The notes: generated by a model not told the origin, from the letters alone. A stretch of DNA of 64,000 nucleotides from Rhodotorula mucilaginosa (GCA_034406715.1 CP137864.1:1426001-1490000); one strand, 5' to 3'. Numbered from the stretch's first letter, positions 1 to 12,071 are shown. Numbers and translations: made by a program.

Positions 1-214
1 GTGGGGCGGACGCGCGTCGCTTGCACTTCTTCCCTAGTTTCGGGTCATCGGCAGATCCCGTATACTTCCCTCCGCTCTGAAAGTAGTTGATCGGGCAATA
101 AGAGCGTCCATTGGCAGAGTGAGTGCGCATTTGTCTGATGCCGATCGTGAGAAAACAAGATGGGAGAGGATACAAAAGTCGGCGCAGGTTCCTATATACG
201 AAAGTATCAGGGGA

Positions 215-889
215 TCACTCCGAGGCTTGTTCCGTGACCTCGATCGAGATGTTGTACGTCTGGACGCGGTAGGGCAACGCATTCTCGGTGTATGCCGCGA
301 TCTGGTGCTCAGTCACAATGAGGACTGCATTGCGACATGGGAGCACTTTCGTCAGCCAAGACCCGGAGGATGGCGCGAATCGAGCGGCTACACTCACAGT
401 ACTGTCCGGGTTTGTAAACCAGGCTGGACGGGACCGTGAGTGACGCGTTGACCGCCGGACCGGGTCCCCAGGGACTCAAACCAGTTGCGAGCTCGAGGAT
501 CCCGAACGGCGCGAATTGGTATGGGTCAATCACGATCGGCGCCGGGCCTTGGAGTCCGACGTCGAGGGACTGCAGGAGCTCGCCATAGTGAGGCGTCGCC
601 GAGTCGGGCTGCGGGGTAGGGACCGGTCGGCGAGAAGGTCAGTCAACCGAAGGAAGCGCGAGAATCGAGCAGACTCTTGCGAAGATCCACAAGCGCCAAA
701 GTGACTCACGTTCGGTGTGTAAGAAAAGGTGATGTTGCTGCCAATGGCGACAGAGGAACCAGCGGTAGGCGACTGCAAGACGCCGGAGAAGGCGGGCTGG
801 ACGTCGTCGGCGCGAGGCTGAATCGGACCGGCCGAGACCAAGCTCGCCGCCAAGGCGGCGACGGTGGTAGTGAAAAGGTTGAAGTGCAT
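215..889 (-). CDS. small secreted protein, 3 exons
   Basis: I read exons 710..889, 398..608 and 215..324 (minus strand). Both introns are GTGAGT...CAG and the phases give an uninterrupted 166-residue protein. It opens with MHFNLFTTTVAALAASLVSA, a good signal peptide with likely cleavage after VSA. The mature part has a SPTAGSSVAIGSNITFSY stretch typical of beta-sandwich small secreted proteins of basidiomycetes. Three N-glycosylation sequons (NIT, NAS, NIS) are visible. There is no GPI tail and no catalytic motif. The function is unknown; a cell-wall or secreted role is an inference. The longer in-frame start at 994 would bury the signal peptide, so I chose the ATG at 889. Confidence 0.72.
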
Positions 890-1489
890 GGTTAACGATT
901 TCTTTAAGGCAGAGGGGTGACGGGAAAGAAGAAAGCAAGAGCGCTCGCTGCAGCTGGAGACGGTTTGATGCCGGCACGAGGAACGTGACTTCACCTGTTC
1001 GGAATATCCGCGTCGTAAAGAAGCAGCGCCGTAAAGCTTGATACATTTTGGAGCTCATAAGCGCCTGCTGATTCGTATGTTTGGCTCGTTAGAGGCTTGG
1101 CTATTAGTCGCATGCCGGACCGGTGCACAGCCTTGTAGTGCTTGGCCTCCGTCATGAACCAAAAATGGGCGAAGTAGAGCAGGTGGCGCAGTAAATCTGC
1201 ATCACGCAAGGTATCATGAGCGCCGCCATGTCAAAACTCTGCTGCAGGAGCAAAGAAATGCTAAAGGCGCGGGCGATGCACGTCCAAGTCACTGGATGCA
1301 GAGCTGAGGAGAAGCCAGACCGGTGCGGAATCTCCGTCGAACAGCGTACAGAGCTGGAAGCGACGAAGCCGACGGCGGTGTCGTGAGCCTCTATGCATGA
1401 CCATCGTGAAGCGAAGAATATCGCGAGAAAGCAGAGCCGCCTCGGAAAGGGTTCTTGGGGTGAGGCAGGCGGCTTGATTGCACGCGGCG
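890..1489. other. intergenic
   Basis: This lies between two minus-strand genes: the upstream region of the small secreted protein and the 3' flank of the tubulin-tyrosine-ligase gene. I see no gene, repeat or RNA structure in it. Confidence 0.5.
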
Positions 1490-3179
1490 CTAGAAGGCCT
1501 TGCGAACCTGCAGACGCAGAACCTCCTTCAAGCCACGACTACCGCCCACTTTGAGCCGCTCGAACGAGTCGGAGAGCTGATCCGGGCCCGATGCGGACGA
1601 GTCGGCCTTGTCGTCGCCTGTTCGCGCAAAGAAGGGCCGGACGGCGACGTCGATCGTGCAGGAAAAGAGATGGTCGATCACCTCCTGCAGCTCGGCGCCA
1701 GTTTGGCCAAAATCGGGGCACTGTGGGATGAACATGATGAGTCATCGGAAGAACGAGGGACTGTCCGGACAAGCGTACCGCATTGATCTCGAGCAGAGAA
1801 ACGCCGAAATTGTCGTCGACGAGGAGATCGACCCCGAAAATCTCGAAGGCATTCGGTAGAGGCTGCATGAGGCAAGGTCAGCACAAGCAGGACTTGGAGG
1901 AGAAGGACTTCGACGCACTTGGAAGGACGAACCTGCGCCAACAGCCGCCTTGAACACTTCTGCCACCGTCTCCCGCACGCGCTCTTCGATCGCCTCTATC
2001 CGCTCGGCGCCGAGCTTCTCGCCCTTGTGCTGACCGCTCAGGATGACCTTGTCCGCCATGCTCTGCAGCGTCGAGACCGAGACCTGCGGCGCCTCTTCGC
2101 CCAAGACGGCCGTTTGCAAGCACGTGTTGGTCAAGTGCGCCGACAAGTCAAACTCGCCCGTCTCCGAGGCCGTCTCGGCTGGTGAGGTGTACGGTGAGGA
2201 GGCAAAGAGCGCCAGGAAAGGGTGGTGGACGTAGACGGTGATGCCACCGACGGCGACGACATACACGCGGAGGTGGAACTTGGTCGGAACCGAGTTTGAC
2301 GAAGGCTTGGAATCCAGGAGGAGTGGGTTCGAGACGTATTCCTATGAGAGCAGATTTGTAAGTACCCAGTGGCGGGAGGTGGGCGGTGGCTATACGAAAG
2401 AGCGGACCGACCTGGATGACCCATTCCCGTAGTTGTGTCGCGTCGACCCGAGTGTCTGCACCAAACATGGCTGCGCGTGTGATTCCCCCGGACATGGCAT
2501 TTGCGCGCTCTTCATCTTCCTCGTCCTCCTCGTCCTCCTCGTCCTCTTCGTCGTCACTCTCTGGCTCGAATTCCCGAAAGATCTCTTCAAGCGTCTCTCG
2601 ATCGGAAAAGAGCCGGATCCCGTTCCCCTTGTCGGCGAGGGCAGCTTTGAGGATCCACCATTTCGGCAGTGCGCCCTTCTCCTCAGCCTCGGCGAACGAC
2701 TGGTCGACTTCGTACAGGTCGTCCATGAGAAGCTCGTCGATCTCGTCGGCGAACGAGCACGTGAAATGGAACGTTTTCGGCGCCGCTTGGCGCAGGGGCG
2801 AGTCGGGATTCTTGGAGAGGAACAGGGCGATGGTGTGTGCGAGATTGGACTTGCGGATCAAGCTGTGGGAGAGAGTTTTCACACGTGAGCAAGCTCCGAG
2901 TCGAGGAGAGGGACGGAACGGGGACGGACCAACTCACGCCTTGCGGATGGCGTACGAGTTTACGAGGGTGTTCTCGTCCATGACCCAGTCCCAGTCTATC
3001 TCGTCATAGTCTGACCACTGCAAGTCCGGTTTGGCTGCGAGGTCATTTCGAGACGAAGCGATGCGCCATTTTGGCAGCTTGGCGGCGAACGCAGTCTTGA
3101 GCGAGTCGAGCACGTAGGCCTGGCTGGCAGGATACAGCACGAGCGCAGTCCGCTGTCGAAATTCTGCTGTTTCGGTCAT
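1490..3179 (-). CDS. tubulin-tyrosine ligase family (ATP-grasp) protein
   Basis: Five exons join in phase, starting at MTETAEFRQRTALVLYP and ending in LQVRKAF. The order is an N-terminal TTL-type region (WSDYDEIDWDWV), IRKALIRKSNLAHTIALFL, an acidic low-complexity run of about 15 Asp/Glu, a beta-rich core (FHLRVYVVAVGGITVYV) and the C-terminal ATP-grasp signature around FEIFGVDLLVDDNFGVSLLE followed by INACPDFGQTG. The last part matches the TTL metal/ATP site, where Asp, Glu and Asn bind Mg-ATP. Yeast Pby1 has this domain fused to a SurE-like domain; no SurE part is visible here. Family members ligate amino acids to tubulin or other proteins; the substrate cannot be told. An in-frame ATG at 3239 is possible but less TTL-like. 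It is head to head with NRDE2. Confidence 0.85.
2512..2562 (-). repeat. acidic DEE/EED codon repeat
   Basis: A run of CTCCTCGTC-type triplets on the plus strand encodes a tract of about 15 Asp/Glu residues inside the TTL-family protein. It is coding low complexity. Confidence 0.7.
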
Positions 3180-3273
3180 CGCATAGCGTGTGGCTGAAGC
3201 GAGACCGCCTTTCCTCCATTTTGGACTTGGATCATTCACTTTTGCTGCTGCTCGACTCTCTGTACGGACAGAG
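3180..3273. promoter_or_regulatory. 94-bp divergent promoter
   Basis: This is the entire spacer between the start codons of the TTL-family gene (minus) and NRDE2 (plus). The two 5' leaders and any shared promoter must fit into or overlap this stretch. I see no convincing TATA box. Confidence 0.5.
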
Positions 3274-6200
3274 ATGGCGGGAAGGCCACCGCCGCCTTCA
3301 TTCTCTTCGTTCCCCGAACCGGCGAGCAGGCCAAGCGCGGCAGCACCGCCGTCATTCGCCTCGTTCCCCTCCCCACCTCGAGACCGTTCGCCGCCTCAAA
3401 CGAAGAAGCGACTCCGATCCGGACCGTCAGACTTTCTCGATGCACTAGGAGGAGAACTCGGAATCGGGCCGTCCAGACCTCGCAGCGGTCGAGGGCACGA
3501 GGACGACAAGGAACGGCATCGAAGCAGAGACGAGCGACGGGAACGCGAACGAGACGAGCATGGCAACTCGAGGCGCTCAGACAAGGGCAAGGAGCGCGAA
3601 CGAGATCGGGACAAGGAACGGAGGCGTCACCACGACGGAGACAGCTCACGGCGAAGGGAACACGAGGACCGCAAGGAGCGGCACTCTCGCCACGACCGCA
3701 ACGAGGGGCGGCACGGGCGGCATGGACGGTCCAAGACGGAGAGCCGAGATACACGAGAATCGGATTACGGCGAGAAGGTACGAGATGTCCGCACGACTGG
3801 GCAGGACTGCGGGATGCTGACCGGACTGATTGCAGACGGAAAAGAAGTATCGACTCGTACACGATGTCCCCTCCGGCTCGACCGCGATTTCCCTCAGCGC
3901 AGAACCGCCTACAGCTACAGAAGACAAAGCGGAGCGACCGCTCTTTTACGAATCGCGGCGCGGCGACGACAACAACATCCGGTACGGCGGATTGCACCGC
4001 GGCGACATTCCTCGATACCGTCGAGCAGCCGGCGGAAAGGTGCTCGGACTCAACGAGGGTCTGCGCATTACGAGGGAGACTGCCTACACTGGCCGAGGCG
4101 TTGAGATTGCGCCTCTGAATCGCTTCAAGGTGAGAACGCCTCGTCTCCTTTCGGGCGGAGGATCGCTTCGCTAACGATTCAGCGGCGCAGACACCACGAT
4201 ACGTCGATCCTTCTTCGCTTCGCCATCTGACTGACAAGTCTGCGAAACGCCTGTACTTGCGGCCGCGCACAGCGCCGCGAGCATTGGGCGAAGCTGCTTC
4301 AGGCGAAGACGTCGACGACGAGGAGGAAGAAGATGTAGAGGCCGACTTCGTCGCTTTGCCCCGCGAGCGATCGACAGCCGAGAAGATTGACCGGCTCGAA
4401 CACGAGCAAGGCACCGACTACCGATCCGTGGCCGGCCTGATCAAGCCCTCTGACCTCGTGGACGTGTCGTCCGACGAGGAGAATGGCGGCGACGACGTCT
4501 TCTCGGGCGCCGGAATCAGCGGAGGCGAGTCGCACGCCGAGTACCTTCGGAGGAGGAACGTCGAGCTGGACCGCGCGTTGCGGGAGGAACCCAATAACGT
4601 TGAGAAATGGCTCGAGTTTGTCAACTTTCAAGACGAGCTGGTCTCCTCTGGCTTTGCCGAGTCATCGGCGACGAAACGGGCTCTTAGCAAATCGGAACGC
4701 GCGTCGACGTCCGAGATCAAACTCGCAATCCTCGACCGCGCTCTCGCCACCCCGGGCAACGCCGACGCCGAGCCGCTCCTCCTCGCGCAGCTCGAAGCGG
4801 CGGCCGAGATCGAGGATCCGCAACGCCTCCTCCAGCGATGGAAGGACACGCTCGCCCAGCATCCCGACTTGACGGGGCTCTGGATCGAGTACGTCAGCTC
4901 GAGGCAGACGACGTGGGCGACTTTTACCGTTCCGGACGTCGTGAGCGTGTACGAGGAATCGCTCGCGGTTCTCGTCAGTGCGATGGAGCACCCGGACACG
5001 GGACGAGACCGTGAGTCTCGCCAACATCTTCTCTTCGAGCTTTGCAGGAGCGAAGAACTGACACCGGATCGCGGATCGGACCAGGCCGAGAACTGCTCGA
5101 GAGCAACGCCATTTATCTGCTTCTGCGCCTTTGTCTCATGCTGCGTCAAGCGGGTGCGTCTCATTGCTCTCCAGCGCCTCTATACTGTTGACCAATACCA
5201 TGCACCGTGCAGGCTACACTGAGCGTGCCCTCGCGACCTTGCAAGCGCTCGTCGAGTTCAACTTGCTTCGGCCGCGCGAGTTCGAGCGGTCTCCGGAAGA
5301 GCGCGTCATGCCGTGGCGGGAACGGCTCCTCCGAGGCTTTGAGGCTTTCTGGGATGGAGAGACACCCCGCGTCGGTGAGGAAGGCGCAAAGGGGTGGTGG
5401 GCGACGACTCCGGACGACATGCCACGCGAAGCGGTCGAAGGAGCACCGACGGGCGAGGTGTCGGCTCGCGATCCGGAAGCACGACCTCACGAGCGCTGGG
5501 CCGCGGCAGAGCGTTATGCAGCCAGCGCCGACCTCCCGGCGAGGACGACCGATCCGGGGGTGGACGAATCGGACGACCCGTACCGAGTCGTCCTCTTTGA
5601 CGATATCCGCCCGTTCCTGTTCGATCTCGAGTTGCCCGACTCGAAGCACCAACTTGCATATGCTCTCCTCACCTTCCTTGGTCTTCCTTTCATGCCGTCC
5701 GACGTTCCGACCTCGACGCCGTTCACCACCGACCCGTTCATCCACTCTGAGCTGCTCGAGCGACCAAGTCTCCTGCGCCGCTACTGGCCCAAGGTCGACT
5801 CGGCCGACGACAGACCCTTCAGCGTCGTTGCTGGAGAGCCGATGAAGCGTGAAGCACGCAGCGACCTCAAGTCGCCGTGGGAAACGCCGTTTCATGCGTC
5901 TCCGACCGCCGTTGACGTCCTTTTTGGCGCCGGATCGCCGGGCTGGTTCACCGCCATCTCGGTCGCAGATCTGGAAGATGTTGACGTCTCGTTGGCGAAG
6001 TGCGTCTTGATACGTGCCCAGCGATGCGTCTTTTCCAAGCTCACTCACGCACACCGACAGGAACACGTTGTCGCTCCTCCGGAGCGCACTTCCCGACCAC
6101 TTTCTCACGCTGGACGCCTTCGCCTTTGAAGCAGCTCAAAGCCCAAAGAGGTGAGTTCTCACCTCATGCTTCCGCTCGGGCTCTTGTGCTCACCCTCCTC

Positions 6201-7694
6201 TGTCCTGTCTCAGCGCGGTCAAATTGGCAAAGCAAGTCTTACGGGATCACCGACACGACTTGGCGCTTTGGGACGGTTACGCTCGCATCGAACGGCAGCG
6301 CGGCAAGGTTGTCGAGGCTCGTCAAGTCTACTGTACCGCCCTGTCGATGTACCGCTCGTTCGCTCCGCAGGATCAGATCGACGGACCGCTCCTGTGGCGC
6401 GCGTGGGCCGAGATGGAATGGGAGGACGGGCGACCGAATGTGGCGTTGAAAGTGCTCTGCGCTGCCACAGGCGGAGAGCAGGTTGATCTCGGTATATCTC
6501 ACTTTGGCTCTACGTGCAAGATCAACTGGCTTGCTGACACGCATCCTTCAGCTTCGATCGCCACGGTGGAACCCGACGTCCGACCAAGCCGGCCGGCCAT
6601 CCTGCGTGCCCGCCAGCATTACACCCAAGAGCTCGAAGCCTCCTTCCAGCCAAAAGCGACACAGGCGATCGTCCGGAACCGAAACCACCTCGCGTACTCT
6701 TTCGCCCTCTTCGAATACTTGACGAGGAACCTGCCCGCCGCAGTCGACGTCCTCGAACGACACCTGTTCCGCTTGGACTGCGCGGGCGCCACGGGGTCCG
6801 CTGAGCACGAGGAAGCTCTAGCGATGTATGCCAAGCTCCTGCATCGGCACATGCTATTCGGAGGCGCATATCGGCCTGCGCAGCTGAGGAAAGTCCTCGA
6901 ACGAGCGATCGTACAGTTCCCGAACGATACGCTTTTCTTGAGCCTGTTCTACCACAACGAGCGTAAGTTTCATTCGCACGATCTCGGGATGTTCTGCCGC
7001 TGAAGCTCCTGCGCCCGTCAGTCCGGATGCGCATCCAGAACCACTTCCGACGAGTCGTCGAGGACCACGTCTTGAAGAACGACCGCGTGACGAGCGAAGG
7101 CTGGTTGTTTGCGATCTATGCCGAGCTCCACCTTGACGCTCGACGACCGAACGTCTGGGCGATCCGGAACCTGTTTGATCGGGCTCTTGACAACCCGAGG
7201 TGCGCTCACAATACTGGCGAAGCGCCCCCTGCCGTCTTGCTGACTCCCGAATAATTCAATCAAACAACAGAACAAAGTCCGCCGCGTCGCTGTGGACCCT
7301 GTACATCGACTTCGAGGTCAAGAACGGCGAGTACAAGCGCGCAAAGTCTCTGATCTACCGCGCGATCCGCGAGTGCCCGTGGTGCAAGGGTACGCGCGAG
7401 CTGGGCTTCTCGTAACATATCAAATCGCTGACGTAGTCAATGTATCGTACAGAGTTCTACCTCCGCCCGTTCTCGCCAACCCTGCGCTCGGTTTACCGGT
7501 CACGGGAACTTCGCGATTTCCACCATCTCCTCCTCGAAAAGGGTCTCCGGATCCGGATCGACGTCGACGCGTACCTGGAGGGCGAACAGACTTCCGATAT
7601 GGAGGTCGAAGACGACGATACCGCGGATCTCGAACGCCTGGAGCAAGCCGGCGAGGAGGTCCTGACCGAGCGGCAGCGGCTGATGCCGTATTAG
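3274..7694 (+). CDS. NRDE2: NRDE2 family nuclear RNA-surveillance protein
   Basis: I assemble 11 exons: 3274-3777, 3836-4129, 4191-5010, 5085-5153, 5213-5999, 6061-6150, 6214-6491, 6552-6962, 7022-7199, 7271-7389 and 7453-7694. They give about 1263 residues in unbroken phase. The N-terminus is Pro-rich, then an Arg/Asp/Glu-rich RS-like block, then YRLVHDVPSG, then the family block EYLRRRNVELDRALREEPNN with VEKWLEFVNFQDEL. HAT-type helical repeats fill the rest, for example LCLMLRQAGYTERALATLQA and LWRAWAEMEWEDGRPNVA. NRDE2 (Nrl1 in fission yeast) binds the MTR4 helicase and works in nuclear exosome, splicing and heterochromatin control, and was first named for nuclear RNAi in worms. Family identity is strong; the RNAi role here is only a possibility. 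Confidence 0.93.
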
Positions 7695-7942
7695 GATGAC
7701 GTTCCACGCCGCGTATCGCTATGGGCGCACTTGTCAATGGTTACGACTTATAAAGGTGCGCGATTTGTGTGTACACAGTAAGTTCAGCGGCATTTGGCGC
7801 AGATCGTTGCATGCATGCGTGCACGCACCGCTCGGGGAGTCCGCGGAGTACGTTCGCAGACGTTTGCCGACATTCGCCTGCTTCGCTCTTCTTCCTTCGC
7901 CGCGCTATAGCGCTGGTTGCTACTTCTCTATCGAGGCTCGAG

Positions 7943-9613
7943 ATGCGACGCGGGCTGTCGTTCATCCTCGCAGCTTCCGCCGTGACCGCTGTCACCGCTG
8001 TTCCCGCCGCGGCGCGGACGGTTCGCATCGTCAACAAGTGTTCTTACGACGTTTATCCGGCCGTTGCCCCTTTTCCAAACCTCCCGGAGCCGTACAAGGA
8101 CGAACGCGGCTGGAAGGCGGCGCCGGACACCTCGAGAGACATCTCGATCCCCGGCAATTTCCTCGGCCGAATCTGTACGTTCTAAATTCCCCTCAGCAGT
8201 CGGCTCTGGTACACAAAGCTGAGCGTGTAATCGCACCTCAGGGGGACGACATGGCTGCGCTCAAGACGGTGATCGCCTGAACTGCGTTACGGGCGGCTGC
8301 CGCGACGTCAAGCTCGCATGCGCGGATGGCGAAATGGGAGGCGGCGCCACCTCGGTCGAGTTTCGCTTGCGCACCGCTCAGAACGGCGATTACGACGTCT
8401 ACGATCTGAACAACGGTGGAGGATGGGGCGTTCCAGTCGGAGTCAAGCCCGTCGGAAAGAACTGCGACTCGATCGTTTGTACGCCAACTCTCGCCACCTG
8501 CCCCGACCCCAAGCTCGCCCTCAAGGACAGTTACGGTCAGACCTTGGGATGCGCTTCAGCCTGCTACGGAGGCATCGGCAACTCGGACCAGCAGTGCTGT
8601 AACGGGCCTTTTGCCGATGCTGCCAAGTGCACGCCGGACCTCATTCAATTTTACTCGTACTTCAATTAACCTTGCCGTCACGCCTACGCCTATTATCAAG
8701 ACAGTCGCCAGGGTTCTCCGACGGTCAACTTCCTGTGCAAAGCCGAGGACGATCCGGGTTTCACGGTTATTTTCTGTCCCGAAGGAGACGGCGACTCTGG
8801 ACCGAAGGGCGGTGCCGCGACCAGTACTGGCAAGAAGACAAAGTCGTCGGGAGGAGGAGGACCAGCAGCGACGGGCACTTCGAACGAGTCGGGCAAGATT
8901 GGCGAGCCGACGGGGACGGCGGCGGCGGTTACTCAGCCTCCGGACATTCCTGCGATCTCGGCCGTTCCGAGCCTCAACGTCACGTCCACGAACGCGGCGG
9001 AAGCGACTCTTCCTCCTCAAGGCAGCGTAACGAGCGAGAGCGCGAGCGCGACTGACGAAGCCGCGGCGATGTCGACCGCACCTGCGACTCCGACCGACGA
9101 CGCCACCGCGAGCGCTGCCGCGGCCGACGCTTCGGCGTCCAAGTCGGCAGTTCCGGAGGAAACGCCCGGCGGGTTCTCCAAGACGGCCATGATCGGAGTC
9201 GGAGTCGGAATCGCCCTCGTCGCCGTCCTCGGCGTGGTGGTCGCGTGTGTCGTCTCGCGTCGCAAGAATTCGCAGCCGACCGCGGCCACCACCACGAAGT
9301 CGGCCGCCGCGCAGAGCAGCGACCCTGAAGCCGGCCATGCCAGTGCCCCTTCGGCAGGAGCAGGTATGTGGAACAACCTCTTTGAACCAAGTGGAATGAA
9401 AGCTGACAGAACGGTTGCTATTCAGGCGCGAGCTACAACGCACTCGGGCGCGCTGGCAGCCGCCGACGAGGACGACAACGCCTCCTTTCTTCTTCCTCTG
9501 AATCGGATCACTCGTCCTCTGACGATCTCAAGGGGGAGCTGTACTCTGACCACTCCGACACCTCGCGCCGGGCTCGCCGGAGCGTGAGTCGCCGCTCGTC
9601 GAGTCGGCGTTGA
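7943..9613 (+). CDS. membrane-anchored thaumatin-like protein with in-frame TAA
   Basis: Exons are 7943-8174, 8242-9363 and 9426-9613. The product has a signal peptide (MRRGLSFILAASAVTAVTAV), a thaumatin domain starting TVRIVNKCSYDVYPAV, with IWGRHGC, CVTGGC, a Cys-rich segment (LGCASACYGGIGNSDQQCC) and TVIFCP, then a Ser/Thr/Ala-rich stalk, one membrane helix (TAMIGVGVGIALVAVLGVVV) and a basic, Ser-rich cytoplasmic tail. Thaumatin-like proteins bind or cut beta-glucans at the cell surface. A TAA at 8667-8669 interrupts the conserved region between YSYFN and PCRHAYAY, while the same frame continues intact on both sides for hundreds of codons. It is a nonsense allele, a read-through, or a spliced-out 48-nt intron (8657-8704) that would remove the conserved AYAY block. 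Confidence 0.78.
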
Positions 9614-9854
9614 TTCGACTTCGCTGCCTTTTTCTCCTCTCCTTCTCCTGCGTACCCTCTTATCATTTCTCTCGGAGCCGCAACTCGACCGTATTTAATG
9701 AACACTTCTTTGGTTTCACTTCTGTATGCGACTATGGACATGTGGTTGATGCTAGGCGAACGACGAGATCCTCCCTTTGTTCAAGCGTGAAATCCTCCTC
9801 GTCGCTCTCTCCGCCGCACCCAAGCGCAGCACCTCCTAGTGAGAGGCTCGCCTT

Positions 9855-10491
9855 TTACTTGTTCTCGGCATAGTAGAACGTCGCGCCGACGAGGTCGAGC
9901 TCGTTGTCCTTTGCAAACTTGGCGACATCAAACTTGGGACGGTCCTCGGCGTCCCTCCCAAGCTCCGGGGTACGGTCGACCGGCTGCGCATAGACGAGGA
10001 AGACGTAGCGGTGCGGGCCCGTTCCCTGCGGCGGAGCGGGGCCCATGTAGCCGACGAGGGTGGTCCCCGCCGCCTGACCGGGAACGACGTCCGCGAGCGC
10101 GAAGTGCATGTACGGTCCCCACTTGGGGTCTTCGCGCGAGGGGGCGTCCGGGTCGGCGAGCACGACCGTGTATTTGGCTTCGGGCTGTCCGGCCGGGGCA
10201 TTGAACGAGACGGTCGGTTCGTCCTGCGTTTCGGAGACGGCGTAGGTCGAGCCGGGCTGGACGTTGCCGAACGAGGGGTAGGTGGCGTGGACGGTGATTT
10301 TGGGGGTGAAGGTACTCGGGATGAGGGACGAGCCGAGCAGGCCGGCGTCGGAGAGGCTATATACACGGGTGCAGGACGACGTCAAGGCGAAGGTGGGGCG
10401 GCGGAGAGGGTCAGCTGCAGTCGACTCGCAGAGGGTGCTCGGCCTGCGGGACGCACGCCTTTTTGATCTGGTCAACGGTAACGGATGCCAT
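9855..10491 (-). CDS. PEBP family protein (TFS1-like)
   Basis: There are two exons, 10457-10491 and 9855-10356. The start MASVTVDQIKKA is joined across a 100-nt intron to LSDAGLLGSSLIPSTFTP, giving 178 residues. The phosphatidylethanolamine-binding signatures are plain: ADPDAPSREDPKWGPYMHF and GTGPHRYVFLVY. These residues form the anion pocket of PEBP proteins. Yeast Tfs1 of this family inhibits carboxypeptidase Y and Ras-GAP. The protein has no signal peptide and should be cytosolic. It is slightly shorter than Tfs1 but covers the whole fold. KEX1, a related class of carboxypeptidase, lies about 46 kb away; I do not infer a link. Confidence 0.9.
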
Positions 10492-10726
10492 GGTCACTTG
10501 TGTGCGTGAAGCTGGGAGAGAGAGAGGGAGAGAGCGGCGAGTCGAGTTGCGTCACTCGGCCGCGGAAGCTTCGAGCCGGCCTTCTCAACTCGCTCTTGCT
10601 CTCTCGCGATCGGCAGACATGATTTCGATATTGCAGACACGCGCTCTCAGGACAGTGACTATTGGGATGACCGCTATGTATAGATGTATGCCGTTGGTCG
10701 CGCCCTCGAAAAGCGAAAAAGGCGTA

Positions 10727-11833
10727 CTACAACTGAGCGCTGCCAGGGTTTCCTGTCAATTTCTTTGCCAGTTCGATTCCTGCGGCGTAGTGGTGCAGAC
10801 TTTGGCGAGGAAAGGAGAGTGAAGAGTAACGTCAGTCCGTGCTCGAGGTGGAGACCGCCTGCAAGAGAGGGGAAGGCTCACCGCGCGTCGACGGTGTAGC
10901 CGAGCTTTTCGAACGCCTGCAGGTGGGCGTACAGCTCCATGACGGGGACGAGGCGGACGTCGATGTGCTCGCCTGCGAACGAGAACCAAGGCCCAGGCAG
11001 TCGGCGTTAGCTCCCAGCTCCAGAAGCCTCGCACAGCTGCTGCGCTGGAGAGGGGCCCATTAAGGCGCAGACTCACCCTCATCGAGATGCGGTTTGGGTT
11101 CTTCTTCGCCCTCTTTGAGCTGGACCTATGCGAGCGAGAGAAGTATTCGCGTTAGCTCAGCCAAATTGCAACGTAGAGAACGACGCTCAGCGCCACCGCT
11201 CCGAAATTGGGAGCGGCGGGCGGGAAAGCGAAAATGCTCCGGGGACCTGGCCAGACGCGCAACTCACCTCGAGTGTGACGAGGGACATGTTGGCGGCGCT
11301 CAGACCTGGCGAGTTGGCCAGCGGGACGGGATCTTTCCGCGGCGTCAGTTAGGAGGCACGGGGGGCGGCCAGAGCGAGAGAGCGCGGGTGGGCGGAAACG
11401 CACCGGGGTCGCTGACGATGGTGCTGCCTACTTCGAGGACCTTGATCCGTCCTTCAAAGTCTTTACCGCCATAGCCAGTTTCCTCGTACAGTTCGCGGAT
11501 GCCGCTCTGCTCCGGCGACTCGCCCTCGTCGATCAAGCCGGCGGGCAACTCGACGCAGATGTTTTGGATCGGGGGGCGGTACTGCAAGATGATGGGGATC
11601 CTCGGCGGGTGTCCGTTGGGTTGCTTGAGGACTGCGGCGATGGCGACGGCGTCGATGCCTCCCTTGGAGGTGGTCTTGCGCGCGGCCATTTCCCAGACGC
11701 GGTCCTTGCCGTCCTCGTCGGTCCAGTCGACCTTGCGGAGCTCGACCCACTTGCCCTCCTTCATGGGTTCGACATTGCGGATGCGTGCGTTGCCCTGCGA
11801 GTAGGGCTCGACGTGCGGGAGTTGTGACGCCAT
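10727..11833 (-). CDS. YSA1: Nudix hydrolase, ADP-ribose pyrophosphatase type
   Basis: Five exons join in phase. The start is MASQLPHVEPYSQGN and the end is LAKKLTGNPGSAQL. The protein has the YSA1-type N-terminus (ELRKVDWTDEDGKDRVWEMA), the substrate part (DAVAIAAVLKQ, PIILQYRPPIQN) and the full Nudix box GLIDEGESPEQSGIRELYEE, with its Gly, Glu, Arg-Glu and Glu-Glu metal ligands. After the intron come DPGLSAANMSLVTLEV and EHIDVRLVPV, as expected for ADP-sugar pyrophosphatases. It should split ADP-ribose to AMP and ribose-5-phosphate. There is no targeting signal, so it is probably cytosolic. It faces the F-box gene head to head. The longer in-frame start at 12184 is less likely. Confidence 0.9.
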
Positions 11834-12071
11834 TCTTGAAGTGGGGCCGGAGGAGGAGCGAGAGCGAGAGCAGGCGGCAGTCAGGCAGCGCGAGAGAGGG
11901 CGGGACAGAGGGCGAATAGCAGTGACGAGAGACTGCAGTGCTCGGTACAGCATGCACACACGCAGCTGACTAGACTCGGAGCGAGAGAGAGCGCCAAAGT
12001 CACTTCGCCTCCACTCTCGAGTCCTCGCGTCATCTTGCTCTCCCTCGCACTCACGCACGCGCACTGCCACG

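Noticed and set aside
3236-4414. A 392-residue minus-strand frame
   Set aside because: Shadow of NRDE2 exons and introns; Ser/Arg/Cys-rich with no family feature.
10756-10800. A possible tRNA, from a GTTCGATTCC-like stretch
   Set aside because: It lies in the last exon of the Nudix gene and there is no matching acceptor stem or anticodon arm.
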